This document shows positions 52,072 through 64,000 of a stretch of DNA of 64,000 nucleotides, in pieces (positions within the stretch are counted from its first letter, which is position 1; every line of letters starts with the position of its first letter). The notes beneath the pieces are model-generated. The model saw nothing but the letters and a program-made list of their open reading frames with translations, was not told the DNA's origin and ran no database searches. This stretch comes from Stichopus chloronotus (Eukaryota; Echinodermata; Holothuroidea; Aspidochirotida; Stichopodidae), in the NCBI GenBank assembly GCA_021234535.1, contig CM037838.1, forward strand, positions 29,799,969-29,863,968, given 5' to 3'. Both the position numbers and the translations under genes were made by a program.

Positions 52072-55000
52072 ACGAGTAGGCTTACACTATGCCGCCGTAT
52101 TTACAGAATAGAGAAACAGTGTAACTAGTGATTGGGTATGTACAGAAAAAAAAAAAAAACAGAAAAAGGATAAATATTATGTTTTATTTTTTCAAATAAA
52201 CACACCAGGCTGTGGAACGACAATGAACGAAAATGACAGTAACCAATTGGAAAGCAACAGGATTGACATAAAAACAGAAATCATATTTGAAAATCAATAA
52301 TTTTCAGTATAAGAGCCTACTGTACATATTGAATATGCAACAGTACAGGTCTCACGGGTGTATCAAAAACATACAGTACTACTCAAGTCATCACTCCTTG
52401 TCGGATGTTGGGAATTGCAGCATGTGGTGAAAGGAAGCACTGTATTTACAAATAACCTCCTAACTGATCGTAACATACCAGCCTCAGAAATCCTGAGTTG
52501 TTGTTACTAACTGAATATTCAACACAAGTATACTTTCCATTGGCTTCTTTAAAGAAGCACACCGTTGATTTGAATGAATACTGTCAACCACTACATCATC
52601 GTATTTTATAGTTATTGTCGTAATGTTAGAAGAAGTTGAATAATATGGCAGAATTAATCAGCTAAAACCTATTATTTTCCCAAATTGTCTGATGGTGCAA
52701 TTAAATGCCTTACCAAAGTTTTGGGCATGAAATTTCATTGCTTGTAGTTTTTGCCTACGCACGCAATCCCTTTAATTTGTATATTATCATATTGGTAACT
52801 TTACAAGTTGGTGTTAATGCTCTTGAAAAGTCTCAAAAACCTGTTAGCGACATGAGAAAAAAAAAAATAAACGCACTTACATGACACAAGTGAAAGAGAA
52901 TTGTAAACCGCGTTTATGTGATTGCGTCTTAATTGCTTGGCTAAGTGCAATTAGTGTAATTATATACAGGTATAAGACTACATACGCTCTTCTACAATAC
53001 CTCGTCTACCAATTTAGGCAGTTAGTGAGTACATCATAAAGTAAGTTCCAGGAAAAGATCCAGAAATTTGTGGAGGAGGTGATTATTGTGCCCATGTGGG
53101 CCCTATGGGAGGGGTGTCCCCTTTTCTAAATTGGGAAATTTTGTTCTATTATCTTTGTGCTGATGCGGAAGGGTGTGGCAAATGTTTTCTCTGTATTGTA
53201 GGTTCCGAAATAATAAAAGTAAATTAGACAGTTGATTTTTCCCCAGAAGTAAGACAAAAATAATTTGTATTCAGAACAAATACGAACAGTTTTGTGAAGT
53301 TTTTCTCATCTTATTCTCATTCTTCACTTCTTTCCCCCCCCCCCTCCCTTCTAAAGTAATCTCCATCTCATTATATTTACAATTTGTTCTTTTATATATC
53401 TGACGGGGTGTCACAGTTGGTGTGGGGGTTGACAAGTCATACCCATATCTGTTCCTGATAACCCAAAAAGGCCTTACTTGTAAAGTAATATTGTTTGAAG
53501 GAAGCTTTCTACCAAAAAAAGATATGAAAACAAAGAAGAATGAGTCAAAAAGAAAACAGCAACATCCACACAAGGACATTTTATCCTCTACTTGGTCCAT
53601 ACAGCCTAAACTTTGACTCGAACGCAGTACAATTCAATGGCATGCGGGTGTCGTTGAGTGCATATAAAGAGGCTGAATTTGTTTACAGCGTGATGAAAGT
53701 GGAGCTGCCTTAGAATGAACAAGTACAAAAGGAAGCTATACCGTTGAATATAAACGTCGTCTTTGTAACCTTGCAATGGGTGATGTACTCAAGTTGCAAC
53801 TTACACTTACAGGTACAGTATACTGTGGGTACCTGCACACTGTAGACACTCGGAACTGACAGCCAACTAGTTTGGCCCGCTACAAGTCAGTGAAGTTGTT
53901 TCCTGATTCAGAGGCCGGGAATGGTACTGATAGCGTATTTGATAGAAATACTTAACGTAGGCCCACTGTTATGTGGAATCATATTCTTCAAATATTCAGA
54001 CATATTACTAGTATTATTATACATCATACCAAGATCGGCAGACTATGACCGGTCGGTAGAATCAAGAATCCTCTAACAGATAGTCGCTTAAATCAACATG
54101 AACCTCGTTCTTTAAGTTTGAAATTTAGCTTAAAATGTTGCACAAAATATGAATCAAATTGCTTGCTTTCTGACGACCTAAAGAATGTATTGAGAAATAT
54201 TTGGCTGTCCAGTCAAAAATAAGACACATGCTTGGCCGGTCTCATTTCAGATTATGGAACGCTACTAAGAAAACAATGTAAAATTTCTCATCACAAGTAC
54301 ATGTGATGCAGGGAGAGGGGGAGTTGAGTGGAACAAGTACCGGAAGGGGTAGGAGCACATACCGTTTCCTGCTATAGGAGGGAAAGAGTGAGTTTCAGTT
54401 TGGCTGGTCTGACGGCCGGTTGGTACAAATTATATCTAGATATGTACCCACCTTTCTCCCCCTCCCACTCGCAAGTAAATACTTCTCCAGACACCCATTA
54501 GAATGTGATATTAAACAGTAAACCCAGGAGGTTGTTAGGCCTACTGTAACAAAATAATAGCAATTGACAGGGATTCCCTTTTCTTTCATTATCTGGAAGC
54601 AGGGATGAGGGAGGGGGGGGGCAGGGGTTACCTACGAGCAGACGTGTATCTTGTCTTAGATGAGCAGTTGAAAACAAAAGAGATCTTTCTTTATCCGTTT
54701 GCGACTTTCGACTTTTACAGAAATTACACTTGCTTAAAAGAACTTGCAAACTAAAGAGAAAAAAAAAAATAAAAAAATAACGAATATAAAGTATTATCGA
54801 TATAAGCACTCTGACCGACATAGATAAAGTAAAAGACAATAAGTAATTGGTCGCTTACCATTTTACTGGCAGTAAGGCAAATAACTTCCAAACGATATGC
54901 AACTTAGGAGACTTGCTTGCCATGCATTTTAGTCAAAGGAAAGGTTAAATTGAGGTAATGGAACTTGCACTCTTCAAAACAGGATCTAACGTCAGTACGA

Positions 55001-55339
55001 GCGTGGATGTTGTTTCTCTAAATCTGTCCAATTCGTGAGTTTTATCTTGATGAGTGCCATTAAATGAAGCTTACACGGCATTAATTTAAGATTAAATAGT
55101 ACTTAAGACATCGCTTATTCTTAGAGGTTTGTCTGTATACGAAAACCAAATTGTGGACTATCTCGGCTAATGAAAAAAAAGGGGAGTTAATAATTAACCC
55201 ATATTGAAAACCGACTTCCATCCCTCTCATCGGGGAAAGAACAAACACGACTAGAGAATCCTTCTTTATGGGACTTCAGACGAGGTTACTAGTGTGAGTA
55301 CGATTGACAGGTAAGATGACCAAACTGAGAATGAGTATC
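52072..55339. other. Non-coding, no gene seen
   Basis: It holds a GTGTCCCCTTTTCT-containing block near 53080-53190, related to parts of the elements at 2721 and 61791, a C11 run near 53334, and a GGGTG-rich block near 54600. No convincing exon was found. Confidence 0.5.
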
Positions 55340-55790
55340 ACGGCACTGATTGGTAAAGATGGTGGTAATGATGATGATGATGACGACCATCGTTATCATG
55401 AATCTGGTGAGATATTAATGTTAAAGATGAGGATGAATATTCAGTCGTTAATGCAAACATGTAAAGGATGATGATGATCACTATGATGATGATGATGACA
55501 ATGAGGACGATTATGACTATGATGTGATGTTGCCAATGATGATCGTAACTGTACGGTAATCGCAGTGATGACATTGGTGGTGATGATGATGATAATCATG
55601 ATGGTTATGGTGATGATGACAATGATTATTGTAATGATGATGATGATGATGACGGTTATGGTGATGGTGATGATAATGATGATGATGGTTATAGTGATGA
55701 TGATGTTGTTAATGATGATGGTTGTGATAATAATGATGATGATAGTATAGTGATGATAATGGTGGTGGTGTTCATGAGAATGACTGCAAT
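55340..55790. repeat. GAT/ATG trinucleotide imperfect minisatellite
   Basis: About 450 bp dominated by GATGATGAT with TGGTTATGGTGATGATAATG variants, including higher-order repetition near 55600-55740. The plus frame reads mostly Met and the minus frame mostly His and Ile; these are repeat artefacts. Confidence 0.9.
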
Positions 55791-56069
55791 TGTGATGGTA
55801 ATATGGAAAACCGACGAACATTGGAATGAGAAACAGTGGCGAGACAGATTGATGCGTTAAGTAAGCCCATTAGCTCTTGTCTGGAGAGGCTATATAGCAA
55901 CAAATCAACCATTAAGATCGATATACTTCGTAGTGGACTTGACTTTAAAGCAAGAAAAATTAAGTCATCAGGCGACAATGCCATTGTTGTAAAAGTGATC
56001 ACGTGTTGTTTGGGTAGCCTAAAAAAGTGTTACGAATTTTATAAAATACTGTACTTCAAAAGAATGGTA

Positions 56070-56301
56070 CTAATTTAGAATCAGTGACCGGATGTGACGT
56101 TTTCTTCCTGAAATCCTTGTTTTTGCCTAATTTCCCCCTAAACTTAACCCTAACTCACAATTTTAACCATGATCGGTGGTTATTTAGGTCAAAGCTAGGC
56201 CTAAATAGGTTTTTACACCTTCAACTTGGTTTATTCTCATCAAATACTCAATCCTAACCATCTTCAATAACCTTGACTGGTGGTCACTGATTCTAAATTA
56301 G
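56070..56301. mobile_element. MITE with 20-bp perfect inverted repeats
   Basis: CTAATTTAGAATCAGTGACC at 56070-56089 is repeated as its exact reverse complement at 56282-56301. If the element begins at ATTTAGAATC, both ends are flanked by TA, as for Tc1/mariner-type insertions. The 232-bp size and lack of coding capacity fit a MITE. Confidence 0.8.
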
Positions 56302-56456
56302 AGCCTTATTGTTTTTGATTATGAGTAATTTACAAAACACCATTCCAATACGTCATGCATGCCTTACACTCCATATCAAAGTTCATGCACGGTATAGTTA
56401 CATATTGCCTACATGAAATTAATATTTTGTTTGGATTTGAAATCAAAGAGTCTTAC

Positions 56457-56640
56457 CAAGTTTGATAGAGTGGAAGTCTTACTCTGCAATTCAAACGGCA
56501 GCAGAGCTTCAATTTCTTCATCATTTGCGGAGATGATGATACCTTTCTTTTTTAGGAAACTTCTCAACTCCCTTCCTAGAGTCATGTTTGCTCTATTTTG
56601 CCCGTTAGAAGGCAATGGCGCCAACTCCTCCAAACAGAGA
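56457..56640 (-). CDS. Unrecognised internal exon
   Basis: 184 bp between a good acceptor (GGTCTACTTCTTTAG) and a good donor (AACTTG then GTAAGA). One base completes a codon and 61 codons follow, so the upstream intron is phase 2 and the downstream one phase 0. The peptide contains LCLEELAPLPSNGQNRANMT, then LGRELRSFLKKKGIIISAND and EEIEALLPFELQSKTS: charged, soluble and exon-like. No family is recognised. It lies on the TRPC strand but upstream of its start codon, so it belongs to another gene or to an upstream alternative transcript. No partner exon was found with matching phase. Confidence 0.4.
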
Positions 56641-59639
56641 CTAAAGAAGTAGACCCCTTTAAATTAGTGATAAACAGACAGTCAAGAGCCGTAAACTTTT
56701 TTTTTTTCAAATTAGCAAATGTCCTCTTGCCAGTGGTCGGTGCTCAGTAAACTCTCACAACTTAACTTATAACACCACATCACCATGTAGTACTCTGTAT
56801 CCCAATGTGGGTCCATGCATTCAAACACTTGACGAAGATGTGGTGGCCATAGCTTAACTTTGTCAGGGATAAAACCCAGCTCAGAAAGATAAAGGCATTC
56901 TTAGGATAACTAAATCCTTTGGTGTCTTATTTAAGACCTTAAAATTTAATGGTTCGTTTCTCCTGAAAAGTGCAAGATTCGTGGATGTACACGTGAAGGG
57001 ACCACGTGAATTAGTAACAATAGTTTTATCTCCAGTGGTGAGGAGGCCGTATGTAAGCAGATATGGAGGGACTATTTCACCAGTTTATACGCGTGTGATT
57101 TTGAAACCGAACGTCGTTCCTAAAGTGGCCATAAATTTAGTCTGAAGTAGAGAGAGATTTGCTGGAAGATTCACAAGATCCTACAAGGCCGGTAGTCCTT
57201 TTATTATTATCATTATTTTTTTTTCAGTCTGATAATCCTACTTAAATTGGTTATGGGTTTTACGAGTCATATATGAAGCATTGTTACCACTGCTCTTTCA
57301 CTGCCACTGTAATTTGTTTACCTCAAAATACAGGAATGATACCTCTTTATACCTTGTGTCAATCCCGGAAGAAAGTAAAAAATTATGCAATCGCAAAAGA
57401 GAAAAAATAAAAACAAACAAGCACTCACATACATAACTGGACATGTGATGTAAACAATAGTTAAAATGGTAAGATAAGTTATAAAAGTGTCCATTTCTAA
57501 ATATATCCTACATAGCTTTACTGATAAAAGACTTGTAAAGTGAAATTATGAAAGTAGGCAAGATAATATACGTCACATTAAAGTAGGATAGGTAGTTAAC
57601 TTTTTGCTCTTTCTTAATCAACATCGAGTGTAGGACATCTCTTTCACACATTTGTGGTAAACAGTAATCTACCAGTGACAAATTCTGTCACAGAGTGTTC
57701 CAGTATAGAGACATTTTGAAAGTTTGTCTTACGTTCCCCTACCATAGATAATAGTCATGAGTGTGAGTTTTATGTATCCCCCTATATGTTGTTTGGTTTA
57801 AGGTCATCAATGTTTACCTGAAGTCTTCGGATAAACGTTAATGACCTTTTACTAGCAACATTCTATTCGGGGGAGGCTTAAAACATATACTCGTGAATAT
57901 TATCTATAAGACGTCAACCTTCCACAAAATTAATAAATATTAGTTTTTTATGTTTCTAAGAACTGCCCAATCCTGCCCAGTCTCACTTTTTGGTTTGTTC
58001 TAGGCTTCCCTAAATATTGTTGATATTGGAAAGAAAATCACTCAAGAATTTCACTTTCCCCATGAGACGAAATGATACGGTGATCTCGTCACCAGCCAGA
58101 ATGTCTCCAAACTGGCAGGTTTCTAGACTACTGACATTACAAAAGCTATTTTGGCATATTGTAGGATAGACAATAATTGACCTTAGACAAAATGGCCGAG
58201 ATTGGAAGAATGTAAACCTCAAAATAAGCACAGGCTGATTGTAGCTGTTTGTTAGGAGTTTTATGGTTCTACAAGAGCTCATTCAGAAAGTGCATTGAGG
58301 CGAATAGAAGATTATTGGACGGTAACGCAACAGACAATCATGAAGGCTATACATGGGAATGCAAAGTATATAATTACGCATACTGCAATAGCAACTCCTT
58401 GGTTATAGGCTATGGCTATATCTAAATACCAACAACTAATATGGGTGAGAAAACACAAGGTCTCAAATGCTCATGAAAGTGACCAACGTTTTGAAAAGGT
58501 GGTGAAAAAAAAAGGATTGCAATGAAATGACGGAATACCGAGAGATTTTGTCTGTTTGTTTTTGTCTGTAGATTTCAACGTAATCATTTGTTCAGTTTAC
58601 ACTCAGCTATTGAAAAGTTTCAATGTTAATTATTCTTTGAAATCGAGTCGTTGCATTTTCTATTATCTTCACATTTTTGTAATCAAATGTGACCATGTGT
58701 TTCCCCTAATGTTACATTTTGTTACTTACCTGTTGCACTTAGTTACTTAAGCAGCCCAACATTAGTACATGTAGGTAATTGCAGATCACAGGTTACTCAC
58801 AACGATGAATTTTCAGCCCGACACTTGAAATTTAAACACACCAGCTTCGAAAAATACTGGGTCTAGGATCCAGCTGATAGGAACCTATGTATAATATGGT
58901 AATAGACATACAGATCTCTATCAGTTGGATTCTATCGAGTAATTTCAGGTTCTCGGGGGTTAATTCTATCGCTCATCGCTTGCATGAACCCCGATCGTGC
59001 ATTATCCTGCAGTTAATACACAGGTCCAATGTTCATTAACCTTGTTCATACATACAAACGAGATTTTGATAAAGAAAGGACGAAACAGAAAGGAATTGAG
59101 TTCTCAAATAACTGCATTTTTATCGAAAGGAAACCTCGAGAAACGGTAAACAAATTTACAACATGTCAACAATATGCGTGCGCGAAACATAAAATACCAC
59201 CTAAAGTAAAAGAATTGCAGTAACAATTGACATAACAGCAATGCCTGATTAGGTCATTGCTATGTAGTGTACTAATGTGCATATGCTGTGGTTCAGTGTA
59301 CGTGTATTCACTGTGCAGTGCACGTACCAACTAACTCGGAGTACTTACTTAGCCTACTTAGATAGAGAGCGTTGTACAGTATAGGAACTTGCTTTGTGGA
59401 AGTTACCCACTGATTAGACTGATTTTGGATAAAGACAGTGACAGACTTGTTGAATATACATTTTGAAGAAAGCTTGGACATGTTTTATGTCTTACTCCCA
59501 GTCCTAACAGCAGCAGTCAGTGGAAGACTTGTTGTGTGCGGACCCTAATTTTCCTGTGAGTGTGAGAGTTCCCAGACGGTGGGCTATGCAAAATTTGGGA
59601 ACTAGGCCTAGCCTAAGTTAGTTTATTAAAGAAGAAGGA
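56641..59639. other. Non-coding or unresolved
   Basis: AT-rich. The minus frame at 58010-58282 includes FCNVSSLETCQFGDILAGDE and ITVSFRL, which loosely recalls the cysteine-containing strands of integrin alpha calf domains. It ends in a stop with no clear splice sites, so no gene is called. Confidence 0.4.
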
Positions 59640-59645
59640 TTGCAC

Positions 59646-60017
59646 ATGGCCAAAACGTTACTGTCAAACATTGCTGTAAGACCGCTTTATGGCTGGTCTG
59701 GGATAACTTCTGTCAAGGCCATTCCTGTTTATTTATTTTTCACCACACAGGGCCTAGGCCTATCAATACCCAAACTATTTGTGCTGTGGAGTTCTCTATC
59801 CTTAAGAATATTAATCCAGTGGTTGTATGGAGACCCATCAAGATGGCGATGCATTGCAGTCCTTAGTCCTCTTTACGATTTTATTACACAAGGAATTGTT
59901 TTTGAATATCTCAGCAGAATTCGACAAAGTCCGACAGCTTATCCTGGTAGGCTATCAAACTTTCAAAGGTGTTCAAAATACACCGAAGGAGCTTCACTTC
60001 ACCTGACACAATTCTGA
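59646..60017 (+). CDS. Hypothetical small membrane-like ORF
   Basis: 124 codons including the stop, from the ATG at 59646 (MAKTLLSNIAVRPLYG) to the stop at 60015-60017. The middle is hydrophobic (IPVYLFFTTQGLGLSIPKLF and VLWSSLSLRILIQWLYG), suggesting one or two membrane segments, followed by a polar C-terminus. The -3 base is C, a poor start context, and no AATAAA follows closely. No family is recognised. Local sequence contains several GCCTAGGCC-type phrases. A chance frame cannot be excluded. Confidence 0.25.
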   Translation: MAKTLLSNIAVRPLYGWSGITSVKAIPVYLFFTTQGLGLSIPKLFVLWSSLSLRILIQWLYGDPSRWRCIAVLSPLYDFITQGIVFEYLSRIRQSPTAYPGRLSNFQRCSKYTEGASLHLTQF

Positions 60018-61790
60018 TATATAGGTGAAATTACCGTTCGTCAAAAGAATTACCACTGACAGTGTACAGTGCTGTTGTTTACGTACGTTTACATTTTACT
60101 TTTGAGCAGGTTTAGGCCCCAGGCGCGGCCTAGGTCACATTAGAACCACGATACGTCATGTGATTTGCTAGTGAGTATACCTTAGTTGAAATTGTTTTCT
60201 TCATATAAGTGGATAAATGACAGCTAATTCCTTAAAAAATAATAATCACAAAAAAAAAAGACATACTTTACAGTCTCAAGGTTTGGCTAAGCTTTGAGTT
60301 TTAATCATAACAGGCCTAATGACATAGTAACGTCGGTCATGATTTTCAACAAGTCAAATTATAGTTGATGGATCTGGGTCATTAGATTTCCGTCCCCGTC
60401 CATCGCTTTGAACTGCCCCAAATGCTTCCCCCTCCCCATATCCCTATCCTAGTTCCCCCCCCCCCCCCTTGTCCTAACATCCATCGGACGCTCAATAACA
60501 GTTTTTCTCAGTCAATTATTATTGAAGAAAGAAAAACCTGGAGAAGCCAGAAATTAGTATAAAACTGGTATATTTGCTTCGCTAAGTGTGAGGGGTGTGA
60601 TTGGTGTAATACTGCCCTAAATCACACCGTTGATGTCCTGATCGCTATAGAGACTCTAAATCAATGCCAATACACCCAACTCTCACTGGAGGCGGTAGAA
60701 CACTTTGACAACCAATGTCGTACGTGAAACATTTCCAAAGCATAGATTAACGCAGCTGGGCCTTAATCAGTGACGACAAACGATCATGTTTGTTGCTATA
60801 AACGGTTGTGCTGAGCTAAAAAGGACAGAAAGAAGGGGGAAAAGAAGGCCCTACCTTTTTCTCTTTTAGGCTCCTATGGGTTCCAAAATACTTCTTTGAG
60901 AACCTGGCAACGTCGGAGTGATTTTATAAACTGGTATACGGTATAGTTAAATGTTGGTCAGTTACCATATAAGTCAATTTCTGTGGGAATGCTCCAAGAC
61001 TAGACACAAATTAGTATTTCTCCTAAATTGTACACAAATCCACACAAGTACTGTCACGCATAAGTTCAAGCATTGACGGAAAAGACTTCTATCATGCCCA
61101 CACAAGGCTTACAGAACCTGCATTATGACTGTGAACTCTAAAAATTTACGGACAACCAACTCTGTTTCTTTCAAATAGTTTACTGAGCTGGAAACTCTTA
61201 TTTTTGTTAGGTCTAGTCAACTACCGGCAGTATAGTTGTGCTTGAGGGTGCCTGCAGGTACAGGGTCTATGGTTTTTAGCTTTTATAAGGAGACCATTAA
61301 TGGGTGACTGTTGCAGCAGCTGTTTCAACAGCTCTTTGTCTCAACTATAAAACCCTCAGAAAGAATCTCTCTTCACTTTTTAGAAATGGAACAACATATC
61401 CAAATACATGTTATAGTATTGACACACAAGTATTGTAAAACACTCTTAATTAGTGTTCCTTCTCAAGCGTTTTTTTTTTTTTTTGTTACCGTCGGTAGCC
61501 TACCAGTATACAGTTAAAAATGCCCACTTCAATAGCACTTAAAAGGTGAAGTTATTTTTCAACCCCAGACATGTGTACTAGTTTAATTCAAAATAAAGTC
61601 GGTCGTCATAAAAAAAAAAAAAAAAAATGTGGTTACGGATACGTTAACCACTGTTTATGGAACCAACGGATATGTGAAGTTAATTTTCCATGTATTTGCC
61701 ACTTCCACCCGTCCATAATCTGTTAGAGAGTAACTACCACCCCCTCCCCGAACATGTTCGTGCTCGCTACGCGGCCTAAGTGCTTTACAT
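60018..61790. other. Non-coding, no gene seen
   Basis: It contains a C14 run (60455-60468), a T16 run near 61469 and a polyadenylation-like end at 61592-61627 (AATAAA, 12 bases, then A18), which may be the 3' end of a retroposed transcript. Confidence 0.5.
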
Positions 61791-63044
61791 CAGTGGCGTC
61801 ACTACGGACTTTTTATTTTATGGGGGCACAGCAACTTGATGGGGGCACCACCACGGGCGGCGGATCAGTGTCCTGGGGGAGGGGTCTAAGGGAAAGTTTG
61901 GAAAATTTTAGCTCACGTAGGGTAGGCTAGATGCAAAATGGTGCTACATTTGTTTCTGAATTTGAGTTGAATATATCTCTGGGAATTCTTATTTTCCAGG
62001 TAATGATTTTAATTTTCTGAAAATTTTTCCCCCCAAAAATGGGGGGGGGGGGGCAAATGTCCGCTTACTTACCCCACCCATACAAAAAAAAATTATGCTT
62101 CAAAATGTTTTCATGCCCATTTGCACCAGTAAAATCAGATTTTCTCTTTAGGAATTTATCCATTTCAAACTATACACATGATCACCAGAGAATATACTTG
62201 AAAAGTGACGGAATGTCACGGAAACTACCCTAACTAGGCAAACAGGAGGTTGGAAATTGTAGTTCTAGTAAGCGATCTTCAGAAATGTTTGTGAAAGTGA
62301 ATATAGGTCTATCAGTGCATCATGTGTATTGCCAATTCAAATATTCATACAATTATGGGATGTCGGTTATCGAAGAATTCTTAAGATTCTATGAACTGAG
62401 TTATTGTCAGTCATACGTGATCATAGAATTTTGTTGCCTAGATTTTTCTGTGGGAAGGGAATGTTCTCGAAAAAGGAGATGCAAATCAGTCGAAATTGTT
62501 AGCACCAAGATTACGCCAGAATTGGCAACACACAAAACCGCAGACATTGGTCCAGGACCACTGCCAAAACAACAACAACAACATTCGTTGTTTTGATCAA
62601 TGTAACACACGAGGCGGACGTGTATTATTCCTGCACTATATAGCTGGGTACACCATTAACAGATTAAAGGTATATATATTCACGCCTGTCGCGACGACGA
62701 GCGTTACGTAGCACCAGGACGGATGCTCCGAGCTTCCGATACACCACCTATGAATTGATCACCATGTGTTTTCTGAGGTGGGCGGCGTGAGCCATGAGCG
62801 ATTTAATTGTTTTCGCTACTCATTGAAAGAAAATGCAATTTGTTGCCCTTTCTTGTCCTAAGAACTAGAATCAAATAAGATGGAGACCTTGGAGTACAAT
62901 ATTCTGACTGAGTGACTGTCTACAAAAGTTCGTCAATTTTTTTTTAGCATCACAAATCTCAGATGGGGGGAGGCACACCGGAGGCACAAAATTTTCCGGG
63001 AGGGGGCACGTTCCCCTGCCCCCCCCCCCTTGGCGAAGCCACTG
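61791..63044. mobile_element. hAT-like element with 8-bp target duplication
   Basis: The tips are CAGTGGCGTCAC on the left and CAGTGGCTTCGC as the reverse complement of the right (10 of 12). The flanks are CTTTACAT (61783-61790) and CTTTACAC (63045-63052), 7 of 8 identical. Subterminal regions hold GGGGGCAC-type repeats and G-runs on both sides. At 1,254 bp with no transposase, it is non-autonomous. The internal 103-codon frame (62285-62596) ends in a CAA-repeat (poly-Gln) and is not recognised. It is related to the nested element at 2721-3113. Confidence 0.8.
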
Positions 63045-63052
63045 CTTTACAC

Positions 63053-64000
63053 CCCACTTGAAGTGATTTGCGGGACTAATGAGTGTAGGCCATCTAAGGG
63101 AACAAACAGCCTTGTCGAGGGCCGGTGAGCCTCCGTCTTTCTCTCAGTCAACATAAAACGTCTACATTTTACTTGAATCACCTAGCACTGAGAAACCAAA
63201 ACGACACCCCAAACGACACTAAGTCGAAGGAAAAATAATAAAACCCTGCTCACAAACAATACGACGACCAATAGGTGCTTACAGCATATACGTGTATTTT
63301 GCCCTTTATGTACCAGCTCAATGACCGTACTAAGTAGGTCTCAGCCAAACACTCAAATGTATAAAACACCTGTAAGTACTCGGCATTCCGCAATCGACGT
63401 TAAGTACATGTATCCTCTACTTTACTAAACATGTGATATTGATGACTTATTATTCGCCCTTTGTATTATTTGGACAAATTGCATTACTGTTTGAATGTAA
63501 ACTGTAGTTTAAAGGGGAAATCAGGGTTTGACTGAGAAAATTCACCCTTAGTTGATTTTTCTTTCTAAACTGATTGTTCACCGAAATATAGAGACATTGG
63601 GGAGGTGTTTGAAGGTAGAAGAAACGGTAATTATTGAGTTAATTACTGTTGAATGAGAACTCTTAATATTTGTCGGGTACAAAAGATAAACGTTCATGTA
63701 CAAGATAAGACAGGCTCCTCTACATGATGACCAACCACAGCGTAAGACTGAGATGACGTTATATGAATAAACATAACCGAATGTTTAGGGATCCCATGCT
63801 GTTCGTGCATTGCGCAATGCTAAGTAAACAAGAATTTAGTGATAGTTGATGATACATACAGCACACGTAGGCTACGTATGAAACTGTTCAGTCACACCTC
63901 CACATACATTGAAAAGACGATAGTATTAAATATTCATATTTGATTCGGTGAATATGGATGTCACAGACTTTCGGAGTTCTTCACCGATTGTTTTGCCAAT
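63053..64000. other. Non-coding, no gene seen
   Basis: The final 950 bp show no gene, RNA or clear repeat. Confidence 0.5.

Noticed and set aside
55441..55821. 126-codon minus frame rich in His and Ile, and a Met-rich plus frame
   Set aside because: Translation of the GAT minisatellite; the residue composition is that of the repeat.
58010..58282. 90-codon minus frame with a CxxxxxxxCxFG pattern resembling an integrin alpha fragment
   Set aside because: The similarity is loose, there are no clear splice sites, and the frame ends in a stop within the block.
58858..58940. Imperfect inverted repeat around GGATCCAGCTGATAG
   Set aside because: The stem is short and mismatched, and no element boundary or flanking duplication was found.

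Overview
This window is animal nuclear DNA: AT-rich (my rough impression is 36-37% GC), intron-dense, with no rRNA, tRNA, CRISPR or operon structure, and full of microsatellites, long G/C homopolymers and remnants of small DNA transposons. The coding content and repeat style suggest a marine invertebrate deuterostome, possibly an echinoderm such as a sea cucumber. That placement is an inference; no lineage-diagnostic gene is present.

The one confidently identified gene runs on the minus strand across most of the window. It is a TRPC-family (short transient receptor potential) cation channel, closest in its recognisable parts to TRPC4/5. Five exons can be placed with matching splice phases: 47788-47624 (start Met and acidic tail), 40329-40105 (novel extension, less certain), 7600-7396 and 4514-4390 (ankyrin repeats), and 1908-1408 (last ankyrin repeat plus the TRP_2 linker-helix domain). 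The exons join into about 407 residues without a frame break. The pore, TRP box and C-terminus lie beyond the left edge. Introns are about 2.5, 2.9, 32.5 and 7.3 kb. The protein lacks the His/Cys cluster that normally binds zinc just before the linker helices.

On the plus strand at the left edge (1-743), a chain of five short exon-like segments separated by introns of only 57-151 bp keeps one open frame to a stop codon. It would be nested in, or convergent with, the TRPC gene and is not recognised. Other possible coding pieces are an unrecognised minus-strand exon at 56640-56457, a 181-codon plus-strand ORF inside TRPC intron 1 (43381-43926) and a 124-codon ORF at 59646-60017.

The rest is repeats. 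2498-3681 is a 1.18 kb element with 49-bp terminal inverted repeats, containing a nested 393-bp element. 17595-18077 plus 20326-20472 is a tandem array of a TGACC-rich unit, split by a 2,248-bp transposon (18078-20325) with an exact 8-bp target duplication. 21993-22510 is a TA microsatellite holding a perfect 108-bp-arm palindrome. 46322-46488 is a 69-bp-arm foldback. 56070-56301 is a MITE with 20-bp perfect inverted repeats. 61791-63044 is a hAT-like element with an 8-bp target duplication. Two pairs of dispersed repeats (45811/51829 and 17262/46557) are also visible.

The region right of 47.8 kb looks intergenic or intronic of unknown genes. The transposon with its reconstructable empty site, the perfect palindrome, the zinc-site-less TRPC and the micro-intron gene are the points most worth a second look.
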